Assembly: GCF_018842675.1 (NCBI RefSeq)
Contig: NZ_JAGTWO010000004.1
Location: 3,038,001-3,102,000, forward strand
Source: Candidatus Pantoea bituminis
GTDB taxonomy: Bacteria > Pseudomonadota > Gammaproteobacteria > Enterobacterales > Enterobacteriaceae
Reading direction: 5' to 3'
Length of the DNA stretch: 64,000 bases
Shown here: one piece after another, positions 1-10,378 of the stretch
Layout of the letters: each line of letters begins with the position of its first letter
How positions within the stretch are numbered: position 1 is the stretch's first letter
Made by a program: the position numbers and the translations under genes
Notes under the pieces: generated by a model
What the model saw: the letters and a program-made list of their open reading frames with translations, nothing else
What the model was told of the DNA's origin: nothing
The model's database searches: none

Positions 1-627
1 ACCATTGGGTGATTGCAGCATGGTGATCAGACGCGGATCGAGGCGGAAAAAGCCAAAGTCGCGACCGTTATCCAGGTTCTTGATCTCACTCAGCTCATCT
101 TTGCTGAAGGTCATGCGCGCGTGGATCTGCCCTTCTTTACTGTCCGGGAAGTCAAACGGACGACGCAGCATATCGATGGTGTTGCCTTTGATCGAGAACT
201 CGCCGGGACGGGTAATGCGCGATACTTCGCGATACTGCGTACCTTCCAGCAGCGCCACCATTTCGCTTTTGTTGTACGCCATGCCAGGTTCGAGGCTGAC
301 CATACGACCGTACACCGTGGCAGGCAACTGCCATACTTTACCATCAATGCGGCTTCGGATTTCCGAGTCGAGATAGACGCCCCATGCCGCCATTACCACT
401 ACAAATACCAGGAAGAGTTTAATTAACCATCCCAACCAACGGCGTTTGCCGCGCGGCTTTCCGCTTTTACCTTTACGTGGCACGGGTGCCTTCTCCTCGT
501 AATCATCGTCAAAATCATCCTGCGCGATATCGTCATCGATATCTCTGCGGCGACCCCGGTTCGCGCTGCGGCGCGGCGGCAGCTGCTTTCCTTTGCGCCC
601 AATAGGTTCGCGATCGTTCCCAGACAT
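1..627 (-). CDS. mrcB: Penicillin-binding protein 1B, N-terminal part (runs off window)
   Basis: This is the first 209 codons of the bifunctional peptidoglycan glycosyltransferase/transpeptidase PBP1b; the rest lies left of position 1. The ATG at 627 has GGAG about ten bases upstream. The product has a highly charged cytoplasmic tail (residues 1-63, with Arg/Lys patches and an Asp/Glu-rich stretch at 29-46), one membrane anchor at about 64-85, and the start of the periplasmic UB2H region, which in E. coli binds the activator LpoB. The catalytic domains are not in the window. It is transcribed away from hrpB with a gap of about 98 bases in which no clear terminator is seen. Identity rests on residue-level resemblance to E. 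coli MrcB and on synteny with hrpB. Confidence 0.93.
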   Translation of the reverse strand, partial: MSGNDREPIGRKGKQLPPRRSANRGRRRDIDDDIAQDDFDDDYEEKAPVPRKGKSGKPRGKRRWLGWLIKLFLVFVVVMAAWGVYLDSEIRSRIDGKVWQLPATVYGRMVSLEPGMAYNKSEMVALLEGTQYREVSRITRPGEFSIKGNTIDMLRRPFDFPDSKEGQIHARMTFSKDELSEIKNLDNGRDFGFFRLDPRLITMLQSPNG

Positions 628-725
628 TCGTTTCGTTCTCCAGGCATAGCCATCGGCAAGGCGGTTACTCTAACTGCTTTATCGCATTCCGCATGGCAGA
701 ACCCTCTGAATTCGATCCAGCGTTC

Positions 726-3169
726 TCAACCTTGCGGGGAATATTTTTTCGTGCGTCTTGTTGGCAAAGCGTTTGCTGGATCGTCAGGCCAGGGATGTTT
801 GGGATAGCGCCCTTTCATCTCTTTTTGGACGTCCAGATACGCGCCACGCCAGAACGCAGCGAGGTCACGGGTGATCTGCAGCGGGCGCTGTGCGGGTGAT
901 AACAGCTCCAGCACCAGCGGCACGCGCCCTTCTGCGACGGCGGGATTGATGGCTTCGCCAAACATCTCCTGAATCCGCACCGCCAGCGCCGGAGGCTTAT
1001 CCGCATGATAGCGAATAGGTAGACGACTTCCGGTCGGCACAGTGTAATGAGTTGGCAGCACAGTATCCAGCCGCTGACGTTGTGACCATGTGAGCAAATG
1101 TAATAGCGCGCTAACAAGATTGACCGACTGCAGGCTTTTTAGATCGCGTACCGCGCTCATCTGCGGCAACAGCCATTGCTCCAGTGAATCAAGCAACGCG
1201 GCATCGTCCATCGCGGGCCAGTTCTCTTCCGGCAGCCATTCAACCGCGCAGTGTAGACGCAGACGCAGCTGTTCAGCTTCCGGTGTCCAGCCGAGCACCG
1301 ATAAACCTTTCTCGCTGATCCAGCGCAGCATCGCGGCATGCAGTACCTCTGGTTCAGGGCGCGCCAGCGGTTGCGTTTTGAGGATTAACGCCCCGATCTG
1401 CTCACGTCTGAAAGCGCGCAACGTGCCTTTTTCATCATCCCATTCCACTTCCATACGTTGCTCAATCAACGCGGGATACTGGCGACACAACGCATCGATA
1501 TCTACCGGCAACGCCAGCAACATGCGTGCATCCGGTGCGGCGCTGCCTTGTAACAACGCAGGCGCAATCAGCCATTCATTACGCGTTAATCCATCCTGCT
1601 CATCCAGTTTCGCGCCCAGGCCGTTAGCCAGCTGATAGCGACCACTTTGATCGCGACGTCGTGCCAGGCGATCGCCAAATCCCGCAGCCAGCAAGACGGC
1701 AAAGCGATCTTCATCCACGCGCCCACCGCTGACCTTAAGCCGCTTTTGCCACTGCTGAGCACGACGTTGCCAGTGCGGCTGGGGCCGATGCAGCGCATCC
1801 CGTAAATCGGCGCTGCCGCTGCGCGGGGATCTTCCAGAATCGCCACCAGCAAAGCGGCGCTGGCAACCGCATCAGCATCCTCGCCAGCGGCGAGCAAGAT
1901 AGCAGCTAAACGCGGATCGCTACCGAGCTGCGCCATACGGCGACCTTGCGCGTTAAGTTGACCCTTGTCGGCTAACGCGCCGAGGTGCGTTAACTGTTGC
2001 TGTGCAGCGCGCAGATGTTTTGCGGGCGGTAAATCGAGCCATTGCAGCTGCTCGGGTTGCGTACAGCCCCATTGCAGCAAATCCAGCCACAACGATGAGA
2101 GATCGCTGTGCAGAATTTCCGCTTCGCTTTGTGCTGCTGCCCGTGAAGCTTGTTCTTGAGGAATGAGATGCAAACAGATGCCGGGCGATAAACGTCCGGC
2201 GCGTCCGGCGCGCTGCGTCATTGAAGCCTGGCTAATGCGCTGGGTTTGCAGCCGCGTGACACCGCTGCGCGCATCAAACAACGCGCTGCGTTCCAGTGCG
2301 CTGTCGACCACCAAGCGAATACCTTCAATCGTCAGGCTGGTTTCAGCAATATTGGTGGCGAGCACCACTTTGCGTCGCCCTGCAGGTGCAGGAAGAATGG
2401 CGCGCCGCTGCGCCGCTAACGGCAATGCACCATATAAAGGCGCAAGATCAATATCCTCCGCCACACGTGATTCCAGCGCGTGCTTTACGCGTTCAATCTC
2501 TGCGACACCGGGTAAAAACAGCAGCAGCGAGCCGCTTTCTTCGCGCAACAGTTGCGCCACTTCACGCGCAACCGCCTCATCGAAGCGAACCGATTGATTG
2601 AGCGATGCGTAACGCCGCTCGACGGGGTAACTGCGCCCTTCTGAAATGATCAACGGCGCATCTGGCAGCATCGCCGCCAAACGGGCATTGTCGAGGGTTG
2701 CCGACATCAACAAAATCTTCAGGTCTTCGCGCAGACCTTGCTGCACGTCCAGCAACAGCGCGAGCGCGACATCAGCTTGCAGGCTGCGCTCATGAAACTC
2801 ATCCAGGATCACTAACGAGACGCCATCCAGCATGGGATCTTGCTGCAACATCCGGGTGAGAATGCCTTCGGTCACGACCTCTAATCGGGTATTACCGCTA
2901 ACGCAGGTTTCACCGCGCATGCGATAACCCACGGTTTCGCCCGGCTGCTGATTGAGCTGTTCCGCCAGCCGCTGCGCCACGTTGCGCGCCGCCAGACGAC
3001 GCGGTTCCAGCATAATGATTCGGCCTGGCAGCGCCGCATGTTCCAGTAATTGCAGCGGCAGCCAGGTCGATTTGCCTGCGCCGGTTGGCGCGGCCAGCAG
3101 GATTTGTGACGCCGTGTTAAGCGCCGCTAAAATGTCAGGCAGCACCGCGCTGACGGGTAAATCACTCAC
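726..3169 (-). CDS. hrpB: ATP-dependent RNA helicase HrpB (one frameshift in this sequence)
   Basis: HrpB is a DEAH-box helicase of the PrpA/HrpA group. The chosen start is a GTG at 3169 with GGAG seven bases upstream, giving an N-terminus that matches E. coli HrpB. Walker A (GKST) is at residues 32-35 and the DEFH box at 123-126, followed by the RecA2 core and the HrpB C-terminal domain. The frame breaks at the four-base C run (G run on the plus strand, 1825-1828). Reading five bases there gives a continuous 814-residue protein, close to the 809 of E. coli, and restores the conserved Glu-Asp-Pro-Pro-Arg segment. The break is therefore probably a sequencing deletion. hrpB and thpR are divergent, with 75 bases between their starts. 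Confidence 0.92.
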
Positions 3170-3244
3170 AGCAAACTCCGATTCCGCCTGTGCTAATATG
3201 GCGCGCATTGTAGCACCCATCCGTGAGGATTGCCGGAGACCGCC

Positions 3245-3772
3245 ATGCCGACACAACGCTTATTCTTTGCTATCAGCCTGCCCGACGATCTTCAGCAACA
3301 GCTGGTGCGTTGGCGGGCAGAAAACTTTGCTGAAGAGGCTGGACGCCCGGTTGCTGCGGCCAATATGCATATTACACTGGCATTTCTGGGCGAGGTTTCC
3401 AGCGAGACGTCGCAGCGCTTACAGACGCTGGCGTCACGCATTGTGCAGCCTGGTTTTGATGTCGATCTTGATGATGCCGGACACTGGCCACGTCCCGGCG
3501 TGGTATGGCTCGGTTGTCAGCGCCCGCCTCGCGGCTTGTTACAGCTCGCCAGCCTGCTGCGAGCCCAAGCTGCGCGTCACGGCTGTGTACAAAGTCCCCA
3601 GCCGTTTCATCCGCATGTGACCTTATTACGCCACGCTTACCAGCCGGTTGCGCTACCGCCGCGCGGCTTTCACTGGCGCTTTCGCGTGGCGCATTTTTCT
3701 CTTTATGCTTCGGAGTTTGCTAAAGGCCGCACGCGTTATCGCGCGCTGGCAAGCTGGCCGTTGCAGGCTTGA
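3245..3772 (+). CDS. thpR: RNA 2',3'-cyclic phosphodiesterase (2H family, LigT-like)
   Basis: The 175-residue protein belongs to the 2H phosphoesterase family, which opens 2',3'-cyclic phosphate ends of RNA and in E. coli also shows weak 2'-5' RNA ligase activity. Both catalytic H-x-T-x signatures are visible: HITL at residues 42-45 and HVTL at 124-127. The length matches E. coli ThpR (176 residues). The ATG at 3245 is preferred over an in-frame TTG at 3230 because GGAG (3235-3238) is correctly spaced from the ATG and the family start aligns there. sfsA begins 11 bases downstream on the same strand, so the two are probably co-transcribed. Confidence 0.93.
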   Translation: MPTQRLFFAISLPDDLQQQLVRWRAENFAEEAGRPVAAANMHITLAFLGEVSSETSQRLQTLASRIVQPGFDVDLDDAGHWPRPGVVWLGCQRPPRGLLQLASLLRAQAARHGCVQSPQPFHPHVTLLRHAYQPVALPPRGFHWRFRVAHFSLYASEFAKGRTRYRALASWPLQA

Positions 3773-3783
3773 TCAGGAATCCT

Positions 3784-4488
3784 ATGCATTTTTCTCCACC
3801 GCTTAAATCCGCCCGTTTACTTGCCCGTTACAAACGTTTTCTCGCCGATGTGGTGACACCCGAAGGCGAAACATTGACGATTCACTGCGCCAATACCGGT
3901 GCAATGACCGGCTGCGCTACACCGGGCGATACAGTGTGGTATTCCACGTCGGAGAGCCTGACGCGTAAATATCCCCACAGTTGGGAAATTACTGAGACGC
4001 AATCAGGCCACTGGATTTGCGTTAATACCTTGCGCGCCAATCAGTTAGTGCGTGAAGCGTTGGACCAGCAACGTATTCCAGAGTTATCCGCTTACGAACA
4101 TTGCCAGGCTGAGGTGAAGTACGGCAGCGAAAAAAGCCGAATTGACTTCCTCCTCCAGGCGAAGGACAAGCGCAACTGCTATATTGAGGTGAAATCCGTG
4201 ACCCTTTTACATCAAGGAAAAGGCTACTTCCCGGATGCGGTGACGACTCGAGGTCAAAAGCACCTGCGCGAGCTAAGCGCAGTTGCCGCTGAAGGTCATC
4301 GAGCTGTCTTGTTGTTCGCGGTTCTGCACTCGGGGATTGAGGACGTTTCCCCGGCCCGTCATATTGACGCGGCTTACGCAGAACAACTGGTCCAGGCGCA
4401 GAAGGATGGCGTTGAAGTTTTGGCGTATCAGGCAAACTTATCGGTGGCAGGTATGTTTCTTAAAAATCCTGTTGCAGTAAAGTTGTAA
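3784..4488 (+). CDS. sfsA: Sugar fermentation stimulation protein A
   Basis: SfsA is a conserved 234-residue DNA-binding protein with a nuclease-like fold. In E. coli, overproduction restores maltose use in certain crp mutants; its normal role is unclear. The chosen ATG has AGGA six bases upstream, and the N-terminus (Met-His-Phe-Ser-Pro-Pro-Leu) matches the family start; an upstream in-frame start at 3769 overlaps the end of thpR and lacks a ribosome site. The central Arg-Ile-Asp-Phe and Tyr-Ile-Glu-Val-Lys-Ser-Val motifs fit the family's PD-(D/E)xK-like core. It follows thpR and precedes dksA, as in E. coli. Confidence 0.94.
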   Translation: MHFSPPLKSARLLARYKRFLADVVTPEGETLTIHCANTGAMTGCATPGDTVWYSTSESLTRKYPHSWEITETQSGHWICVNTLRANQLVREALDQQRIPELSAYEHCQAEVKYGSEKSRIDFLLQAKDKRNCYIEVKSVTLLHQGKGYFPDAVTTRGQKHLRELSAVAAEGHRAVLLFAVLHSGIEDVSPARHIDAAYAEQLVQAQKDGVEVLAYQANLSVAGMFLKNPVAVKL

Positions 4489-4734
4489 TATCTTTAGCAA
4501 TTATTTGTGCTAAGAATGTTCTGAGCATGACGCCAATTACGCTGCTCCTCACAGGCTTGTCAAGGTGCGTTCACGAATAATTGCTAACCTTGACTGCTTC
4601 TGTTATTTATAGCGGCCTGTTTTTTCCCCGTTGGGGGATCGATGTACCCGAGAGATGTCAAGAAGCAGGCAGGCGGCAACGCACCTGTTGCAAGAAGTTG
4701 AAGGGTATAGTGCGTGTTATCCAGGAGAAACAAC

Positions 4735-5190
4735 ATGCAAGAAGGGCAAAACCGTAAAACATCGTCCCTGAGTATTCTCGCAATCGCTGGGGTTGAGCCT
4801 TATCAGGTAAAACCGGGCGAAGAGTATATGAATGATGCCCAGCTGACCCATTTTCGTAAGATTCTGGAAGCCTGGCGTAATCAACTGCGGGACGAAGTGG
4901 ATCGCACCGTATCGCACATGCAGGATGAAGCTGCCAACTTCCCGGACCCGGTTGACCGTGCCGCGCAGGAAGAGGAATTCAGCCTGGAGCTGCGTAACCG
5001 CGATCGCGAACGTAAGCTGATTAAAAAGATCGAAAAAACGCTGAAGAAAGTTGAAGATGACGACTTTGGCTATTGCGATTCCTGTGGCGTAGAGATTGGC
5101 ATTCGCCGTCTTGAAGCGCGTCCTACCGCCGATCTTTGCATCGACTGTAAGACATTAGCAGAAATCCGCGAGAAACAAATGGCTGGCTAA
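4735..5190 (+). CDS. dksA: RNA polymerase-binding transcription factor DksA
   Basis: DksA enters the RNA polymerase secondary channel and acts with ppGpp to tune rRNA, tRNA and amino acid promoters. The 151-residue product is nearly identical to E. coli DksA. It has a long coiled coil with Asp-Pro-Val-Asp-Arg-Ala at the tip (the aspartates that face the active site) and a C-terminal four-cysteine zinc finger (C-x2-C...C-x2-C). The start has AGGAG at 4723-4727. The 246-base gap to sfsA probably holds its promoter, although I could not place -10 and -35 hexamers with confidence. gluQ follows 67 bases downstream, as in other enterobacteria. Confidence 0.98.
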   Translation: MQEGQNRKTSSLSILAIAGVEPYQVKPGEEYMNDAQLTHFRKILEAWRNQLRDEVDRTVSHMQDEAANFPDPVDRAAQEEEFSLELRNRDRERKLIKKIEKTLKKVEDDDFGYCDSCGVEIGIRRLEARPTADLCIDCKTLAEIREKQMAG

Positions 5191-5257
5191 TGCCGCAGCC
5201 ACTTCGTTGCCGCGCATCAAGAGAACTGCAGGTTTTCTCGTTGCGCGGTAACCTCTA

Positions 5258-6193
5258 ATGCACATGTCAATGTCATCTTGCACTGGGCGCTTCGCCCCAT
5301 CCCCTTCCGGTGAACTTCACTTTGGCTCACTCATCGCTGCTTTAGGCAGTTACCTTAGCGCGCGCGCGCAAAATGGTCGCTGGCTGGTACGCATTGAGGA
5401 TATTGATCCGCCGCGTGAAATCCCGGGCGCCGCCACGCATATTCTGCAGCAGCTTGAACAATACGGTTTGCATTGGGATGGTGAGGTGCTGTGGCAATCG
5501 CAACGGCATGAAGCTTATCGCGAAGCCCTCGACTGGCTACAACAGCATCGTCAAAGCTACTTTTGTACCTGCCCGCGCAGCCGAATTCAGCAGTTGGGCG
5601 GCTTTTATGATGGTCATTGCCGTGATTTACAGCGGGGATCGGAAAACGCCGCATTACGTCTGCGTCAGCATGCGCCGGTGAATGAATTTACCGATCGCCT
5701 ACGCGGCACGTTGCAGGCCGATCCTCGTCTGGCGCAGGAAGACTTTATTATTCATCGTCGCGATGGGTTGTTCGCTTATAACCTGGCGGTGGTGGTTGAC
5801 GATTATTTCCAGGGTGTGACCGAAATTGTTCGCGGTGCTGACTTGATTGAACCCACGGTAAGGCAGATCGCGCTTTATCAGCAATTTGGCTGGGCGGTGC
5901 CGCAATATCTGCATTTGCCGCTGGCGATCAATGCTGACGGCAATAAGCTTTCGAAGCAAAATCATGCGCCGCCATTGCCTCAAGGTGATGCACGGCCGCT
6001 ATTGGTTGAGGCGCTACGCTTTCTTGGTCAGCAGGTTGATGAGAACTGGCAGGACGAAACGCAGGAGAAACTGCTGTCTCGTGCGGTGTCACAGTGGAAT
6101 ATCGCTTTGATCCCTCAAGACAACGCTCTGAAACCGGATGCCAGGACAACAGCATTCTCAAACGGTTCTCAACAGGCTATGATTAGCCGCTGA
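5258..6193 (+). CDS. gluQ: Glutamyl-Q tRNA(Asp) synthetase
   Basis: GluQ-RS activates glutamate and attaches it to queuosine at the wobble position of tRNA(Asp). It is a paralogue of the glutamyl-tRNA synthetase catalytic core without an anticodon-binding domain. The HIGH-like motif is HFGS at residues 21-24 and the KMSKS-like motif is KLSKQ at 230-234. Cys103, Cys105, Tyr117 and Cys121 form the zinc site. The 311-residue length fits the family, with a slightly extended C-terminus. The ribosome site before the ATG at 5258 is weak, so a nearby downstream ATG could be the true start. The dksA-gluQ pairing is conserved and read-through from dksA is likely. Confidence 0.94.
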   Translation: MHMSMSSCTGRFAPSPSGELHFGSLIAALGSYLSARAQNGRWLVRIEDIDPPREIPGAATHILQQLEQYGLHWDGEVLWQSQRHEAYREALDWLQQHRQSYFCTCPRSRIQQLGGFYDGHCRDLQRGSENAALRLRQHAPVNEFTDRLRGTLQADPRLAQEDFIIHRRDGLFAYNLAVVVDDYFQGVTEIVRGADLIEPTVRQIALYQQFGWAVPQYLHLPLAINADGNKLSKQNHAPPLPQGDARPLLVEALRFLGQQVDENWQDETQEKLLSRAVSQWNIALIPQDNALKPDARTTAFSNGSQQAMISR

Positions 6194-6233
6194 TTTTACC
6201 CACACCCTTTTTACGTCACTGTCGAGGTGTCCC

Positions 6234-7646
6234 ATTTTTACCCGAGTAGCTAATTTTTGCAGAAAAGTCCTTAAGCGTGATGACGAGGAGGCACCAGTAG
6301 AGGTTGAACCCGAGCGTCTTATGACCATTATTCCTCGTGAAAGCCATATCATCTCACGCAAAGACATCAGCGAAAATGCCCTCAAAGTGCTGTATCGCCT
6401 GAATAAAGCCGGTTACGAAGCCTATCTGGTAGGCGGCGGCGTGCGCGATTTGCTGTTAGGGCAAAAGCCGAAGGACTTCGACGTGACCACCAATGCCACG
6501 CCAGAGCAGATGCGTAAGCTGTTCCGCAACTGTCGGCTGGTGGGTCGCCGTTTCCGTTTGGCCCATGTGATGTTTGGCCCGGAAGTGATTGAGGTCGCGA
6601 CTTTCCGTGGTCACCATCAGGCTGAAGAGGAAGTGGACGATCGCAACACGTCGCAGCGCGCTCAAAGCGGCATGCTGTTGCGCGATAACATCTTTGGCAA
6701 TATTGAAGATGATGCGCAGCGTCGCGATCTCACCATCAATAGCCTTTATTACAGCGTGGCTGATTTCAGCGTGCGCGATTACGTCGGCGGCCTGCACGAT
6801 TTGCAGGAAGGCATTATTCGACTGATTGGCGATCCGGAAACCCGCTATCGCGAAGATCCGGTGCGGATGCTGCGCGTGGCGCGTTTCGCCGCCAAATTGA
6901 ACATGCGCATTGCACCAGAGACCGCGGAGCCGATTCCTCGCCTGGCCACGCTATTACGTGACATTCCGCCAGCGCGCCTGTTTGAAGAGTCGCTTAAGCT
7001 GCTGCAAGCCGGTTACGGTTACAGTACTTATCTCAAGCTGTGCGAATACCAGTTATTCCAGCCGCTGTTCCCGACGCTGTCACGCAACTTCACCGAAAAC
7101 GGTGATAGCTTCATGGAACGCATGCTGGCGCAGGTGCTGAAAAATACCGATAACCGCATCCACAACGATATGCGCGTAAACCCGGCATTTTTGTTTGCTG
7201 CCATGTTCTGGTATCCCCAGTTGGAAACTGCCGAGCGCATTGCACAGGAAAGTGGCCTGACCTACTTCGAAGCCTTTGCCATGGCGATGAACGATACGCT
7301 GGATGAAGCCTGCAAAGCGCTGGCGATTCCCAAACGTATTACTTCGCTGATTCGCGATATTTGGCAACTCCAGCTGCGTATGTCTCGCCGTCACGGTAAA
7401 CGAGCGTGGAAGCTGATGGAGCATCCAAAATTCCGTGCAGCCTACGATTTGCTGGCGCTGCGTGCTGAAGTTGAGAATAACCCAGAGCTGTTGCGCCTGA
7501 GCCAGTGGTGGGGTGAATTCCAGGTCGCTGCACCGCCGCATCAGAAAACCATGCTGAATACTCTGGGTGATGATCCTTCACCGCGCGGTAAAGCGCGTCG
7601 TCGTCGTCCTCGTTCGGCTGCGCCACGGAATCAAAGCGCGTCATGA
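6234..7646 (+). CDS. pcnB: Poly(A) polymerase I, AUU start codon
   Basis: PcnB adds 3' poly(A) tails that promote RNA decay and controls ColE1-type plasmid copy number through RNAI turnover. No ATG, GTG or TTG fits the family N-terminus. An ATT at 6234 with GAGG six bases upstream opens a frame whose first residues (Ile-Phe-Thr-Arg-Val-Ala-Asn-Phe-Cys) match E. coli PcnB, which is known to start from AUU. This gives 470 residues; the first ATG (6321) would remove 29 conserved residues. The nucleotidyltransferase motif Gly-Gly-Gly-Val-Arg-Asp is at about residues 67-72, with catalytic Asp81 and Asp83. The C-terminus is Arg-rich. The stop overlaps the folK ATG by four bases, so translation is probably coupled. 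Confidence 0.95.
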   Translation: MFTRVANFCRKVLKRDDEEAPVEVEPERLMTIIPRESHIISRKDISENALKVLYRLNKAGYEAYLVGGGVRDLLLGQKPKDFDVTTNATPEQMRKLFRNCRLVGRRFRLAHVMFGPEVIEVATFRGHHQAEEEVDDRNTSQRAQSGMLLRDNIFGNIEDDAQRRDLTINSLYYSVADFSVRDYVGGLHDLQEGIIRLIGDPETRYREDPVRMLRVARFAAKLNMRIAPETAEPIPRLATLLRDIPPARLFEESLKLLQAGYGYSTYLKLCEYQLFQPLFPTLSRNFTENGDSFMERMLAQVLKNTDNRIHNDMRVNPAFLFAAMFWYPQLETAERIAQESGLTYFEAFAMAMNDTLDEACKALAIPKRITSLIRDIWQLQLRMSRRHGKRAWKLMEHPKFRAAYDLLALRAEVENNPELLRLSQWWGEFQVAAPPHQKTMLNTLGDDPSPRGKARRRRPRSAAPRNQSAS

Positions 7647-8127
7647 CCCGCGTTTACCTTGCGTTAGGCAGTAATCTCGCCGATCCGCTGCATCAGGTTG
7701 ATGCAGCGTTGGCAGCGCTGGATGCGCTGCCCGAAACGCAACGTATCGCCACCTCCGCGTTTTATCGCACCCCGCCTTACGGTCCAGCGGATCAGCCAGA
7801 TTATCTTAACGCTGCCGTCGCGCTGGAAACCCAGCTGTCGCCAGAAAGCCTGCTCGACCACACTCAACGCATCGAGCTTGAGCATGGTCGCGTACGCAAA
7901 GCTGAGCGTTGGGGCCGCGCACGCTGGACATTGACGTCATGCTGTTTGGCGAAGCGGAGATCAATACCGAACGCCTTATCGTGCCGCATTACGACATGCT
8001 GAATCGCGCCTTTATGCTGCTGCCGCTGCTTGAGATTGCGCCCGATGTTGCCCTGCCCGATGGACGCGCACTCAAAACCTTTCTTCCTACACTGGATGCC
8101 AGCAATATTCGCCTCTGGCACGCCTGA
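7643..8127 (+). CDS. folK: 2-amino-4-hydroxy-6-hydroxymethyldihydropteridine pyrophosphokinase (one frameshift in this sequence)
   Basis: FolK (HPPK) transfers pyrophosphate from ATP to 6-hydroxymethyl-dihydropterin in folate synthesis. The N-terminal part contains the Gly-Ser-Asn-Leu start motif and Tyr-Arg-Thr-Pro-Pro. The frame breaks at the GGGG run 7911-7914. Adding one G restores Trp-Gly-Pro-Arg-Thr-Leu-Asp-Ile-Asp, the family signature that carries the Mg2+-binding aspartates, and gives 161 residues against 159 in E. coli. folK is essential in enterobacteria, so a genuine loss exactly at the active-site signature is unlikely and a sequencing error is the better explanation. Its ATG overlaps the pcnB stop; panB starts 86 bases downstream. 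Confidence 0.93.
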
Positions 8128-8212
8128 ACCGCACAATAGCACTTCTTTCATTCCGCTCCTTGACGCTATCCAGTAAACTTCGCCCATCAGAACTCCCTGA
8201 GTTGAGAAGGTT

Positions 8213-9007
8213 ATGAAACCCACCACGATTTCCCATTTACGCCAGTGGAAAGCCAGCGGTAAAAAATTCGCAACGCTGACCGCTTACGATTTCAGTTTTG
8301 CTCGCCTGTTTGCTGATGAAGGTATTCAGGTGCTGCTGGTCGGTGATTCTCTTGGCATGACGGTTCAAGGTCACGACTCGACATTACCGGTTACGGTTAG
8401 CGATATTGCTTATCACACGGCGGCAGTACGTCGTGGTGCGCCGCAGTCGCTGCTGCTTTCTGACCTGCCCTTCATGAGTTACGCCACGCCTGAGCAAACC
8501 TTCGAGAATGCCGCGCAGCTGATGCGCGCCGGGGCCAACATGGTGAAAATTGAAGGCGGTGAGTGGCTGGCTGAGACCGTACGTATGCTCGCCGATCGTG
8601 CGGTGCCGGTATGTGGTCATCTCGGGTTAACGCCGCAGTCGGTGAATATTTTTGGTGGCTATAAAGTGCAAGGTCGTGATGAGGCAGGTGCTGAACGCGT
8701 GCTGGCTGATGCATTGGCACTGGAAGCAGCAGGTGCACAGTTACTGGTGCTTGAATGCGTGCCGGTCGCGCTGGCGAAGCGCATCACCGAAGCGTTGACC
8801 ATTCCCGTGATTGGTATTGGTGCCGGTAACGCCACCGATGGTCAGATTTTAGTGATGCATGATGCCTTTGGCATTACCGGCGGGCACATTCCCAAATTCG
8901 CTAAAAATTTCCTGGCCGAGACCGGCGACATTCGCGCGGCGATTCGCCACTATATTGCCGAAGTGGAGTCTGGGGCTTACCCCGCCGCTGAACACAGTTT
9001 CCAGTAA
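8213..9007 (+). CDS. panB: 3-methyl-2-oxobutanoate hydroxymethyltransferase
   Basis: PanB is the first committed enzyme of pantothenate synthesis; it transfers a hydroxymethyl group from 5,10-methylene-THF to alpha-ketoisovalerate to give ketopantoate. The 264-residue length equals the E. coli enzyme. The sequence has the TIM-barrel motifs Val-Gly-Asp-Ser-Leu-Gly-Met (Mg2+-binding aspartate) near residues 42-49 and Lys-Ile-Glu-Gly-Gly near 112. AGAAGG lies six bases before the ATG. panC begins 16 bases downstream, and panD follows, so panB-panC-panD is probably one operon. The intervening genes found between panC and panD in E. coli are absent. Confidence 0.97.
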   Translation: MKPTTISHLRQWKASGKKFATLTAYDFSFARLFADEGIQVLLVGDSLGMTVQGHDSTLPVTVSDIAYHTAAVRRGAPQSLLLSDLPFMSYATPEQTFENAAQLMRAGANMVKIEGGEWLAETVRMLADRAVPVCGHLGLTPQSVNIFGGYKVQGRDEAGAERVLADALALEAAGAQLLVLECVPVALAKRITEALTIPVIGIGAGNATDGQILVMHDAFGITGGHIPKFAKNFLAETGDIRAAIRHYIAEVESGAYPAAEHSFQ

Positions 9008-9022
9008 TTCAGGAGAATTGCA

Positions 9023-9877
9023 GTGCTGATCATTGAAACGCTGCCGTTGCTGCGCCGTGAAGTGCGCCGCTGGCGTCAGGAAGGCAAACGCATCGCATTG
9101 GTGCCGACCATGGGTAATCTTCACGACGGACATTTAACGCTGGTTGATGAAGCGCGTAACCGCGGCGACATCGTTATCGTGTCGGTTTTTGTTAACCCGA
9201 TGCAATTTGATCGTGCCGACGATTTAGCGCGCTATCCACGCACCTTGCAGGAAGATTGCGAAAAGCTGAACCGTCGCGGTGTAGATGTGGTGTTTGCGCC
9301 CTCTCCGGCCGAAGTCTATCCGCACGGCACTAAAAACCAGACCTTTGTTGAAGTGCCGGTACTTTCTTCACTGCTGGAAGGCGCCAGCCGTCCGGGTCAT
9401 TTCCGTGGCGTTGCCACTATCGTGAGCAAGTTATTTAATCTGGTTCAGCCCGATATCGCCTGCTTTGGTGAGAAAGATTTCCAGCAGCTGGCGATCATCC
9501 GCAAAATGGTGGCGGACATGGGCTTTGATATCGACATTGTTGGCGTGCCTACCGTGCGTGCCAAAGATGGCCTGGCGCTGAGCTCACGTAATGGCTATCT
9601 CAGCGATGACGAACGCAAGCTGGCACCGGCGTTAAGTCAGGTGATGAATGAGATCGCCACGCAGTTGGCTAATGGCGAACGGCACGTTGATGAGATGATT
9701 GAAGCCGCTAACCAATCATTGCTGGAAAAAGGCTTACGTCCAGATGGGCTGGCCATTTGTGATGCTGAGACGCTGCAACCCTTGACGGTCGACAGTCAGT
9801 GCGCGGTGGTATTAATGGCGGCGTGGCTCGGCAACGCGCGTTTAATCGATAACAAACAGGTCGATCTCACCCAGTAA
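9023..9877 (+). CDS. panC: Pantothenate synthetase, GTG start
   Basis: PanC condenses pantoate with beta-alanine using ATP, through a pantoyl-adenylate. The 284-residue product has the nucleotide-binding HxGH-type motif His-Asp-Gly-His near residue 34, Pro-Thr-Met-Gly-Asn-Leu just before it, and the [10 protein letters not shown] segment around 160, which corresponds to the KMSKS-like loop. The start is a GTG at 9023, preceded by AGGAG at 9011-9015; no ATG fits the conserved Leu-Ile-Ile-Glu-Thr-Leu N-terminus. It lies between panB and panD, whose product supplies beta-alanine for this reaction. Confidence 0.97.
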   Translation: MLIIETLPLLRREVRRWRQEGKRIALVPTMGNLHDGHLTLVDEARNRGDIVIVSVFVNPMQFDRADDLARYPRTLQEDCEKLNRRGVDVVFAPSPAEVYPHGTKNQTFVEVPVLSSLLEGASRPGHFRGVATIVSKLFNLVQPDIACFGEKDFQQLAIIRKMVADMGFDIDIVGVPTVRAKDGLALSSRNGYLSDDERKLAPALSQVMNEIATQLANGERHVDEMIEAANQSLLEKGLRPDGLAICDAETLQPLTVDSQCAVVLMAAWLGNARLIDNKQVDLTQ

Positions 9878-9927
9878 TTCGCTGTTGCTGGAGAGATTTT
9901 TTCCGCTGCATAAGAAAGGTTTTGGCT

Positions 9928-10308
9928 ATGATTCGTACCGTTTTACAAGGTAAGTTACATCGGGTGAAAGTGACGCAAGCGGACCTGAATTATGAAGGTT
10001 CCTGCGCTATCGACCAGGATTTTCTTGATGCCTCAGGCATCCTGCAATACGAAGCGATTGATATCTACAACGTGACCAACGGTCAGCGCTTTTCAACCTA
10101 CGCCATTGCGGCTGAACGCGGCTCAAAAATCATTTCCGTGAATGGTGCAGCGGCGCGTTGTGCCTGTGAAGGCGATATTCTGATTATCTGCTCGTATGTG
10201 CAGGTGGAAGAGGCTGAAGCGCGGACATGGCAGCCTAAAGTGGCCTATTTTGAAGGCGACAACCAGATGAAGCGCCTGGCGAAAGCGTTGCCCGTACAGG
10301 TAGCCTGA
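9928..10308 (+). CDS. panD: Aspartate 1-decarboxylase (pyruvoyl proenzyme)
   Basis: PanD makes beta-alanine from aspartate for pantothenate synthesis. It is made as an inactive chain cut between Gly24 and Ser25, turning Ser25 into the pyruvoyl cofactor; the Tyr-Glu-Gly-Ser cleavage site is present at exactly 22-25. The ATG at 9928 gives 126 residues, the same length as E. coli PanD, and has AAAGG eight bases upstream; an in-frame TTG at 9922 is rejected for lack of a site. In enterobacteria, maturation needs the acetyltransferase-like factor PanM, which is not in the window. A strong terminator follows. Confidence 0.97.
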   Translation: MIRTVLQGKLHRVKVTQADLNYEGSCAIDQDFLDASGILQYEAIDIYNVTNGQRFSTYAIAAERGSKIISVNGAAARCACEGDILIICSYVQVEEAEARTWQPKVAYFEGDNQMKRLAKALPVQVA

Positions 10309-10332
10309 CGCTTTGTGCTATTCGCTCCAATA

Positions 10333-10360
10333 AAATAACGCAGCCTGAGCTGCGTTATTT
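10333..10360. terminator. Bidirectional terminator between panD and yadH
   Basis: An 11-base perfect stem (10333-10343 with 10350-10360) closes a six-base loop. A-rich sequence lies on one side and T-rich on the other, so it can act as a rho-independent terminator for the pan operon on the plus strand and for yadGH on the minus strand. Confidence 0.88.
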
Positions 10361-10378
10361 ATATTGCTGATGCTGCGA

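Noticed and set aside
1090..1635. Long open frame on the plus strand inside hrpB
   Set aside because: It is antisense to the conserved helicase C-terminal domain, has low-complexity composition and no recognisable domain.
726..1718. Separate gene for the C-terminal part of HrpB
   Set aside because: It continues the HrpB protein after a single-base frame break and has no ribosome site or family-level start of its own.
4489..4734. Small RNA or leader peptide gene upstream of dksA
   Set aside because: Weak -10/-35-like sequences and A/T-rich patches are present, but no convincing hairpin, ribosome site or small frame could be supported.
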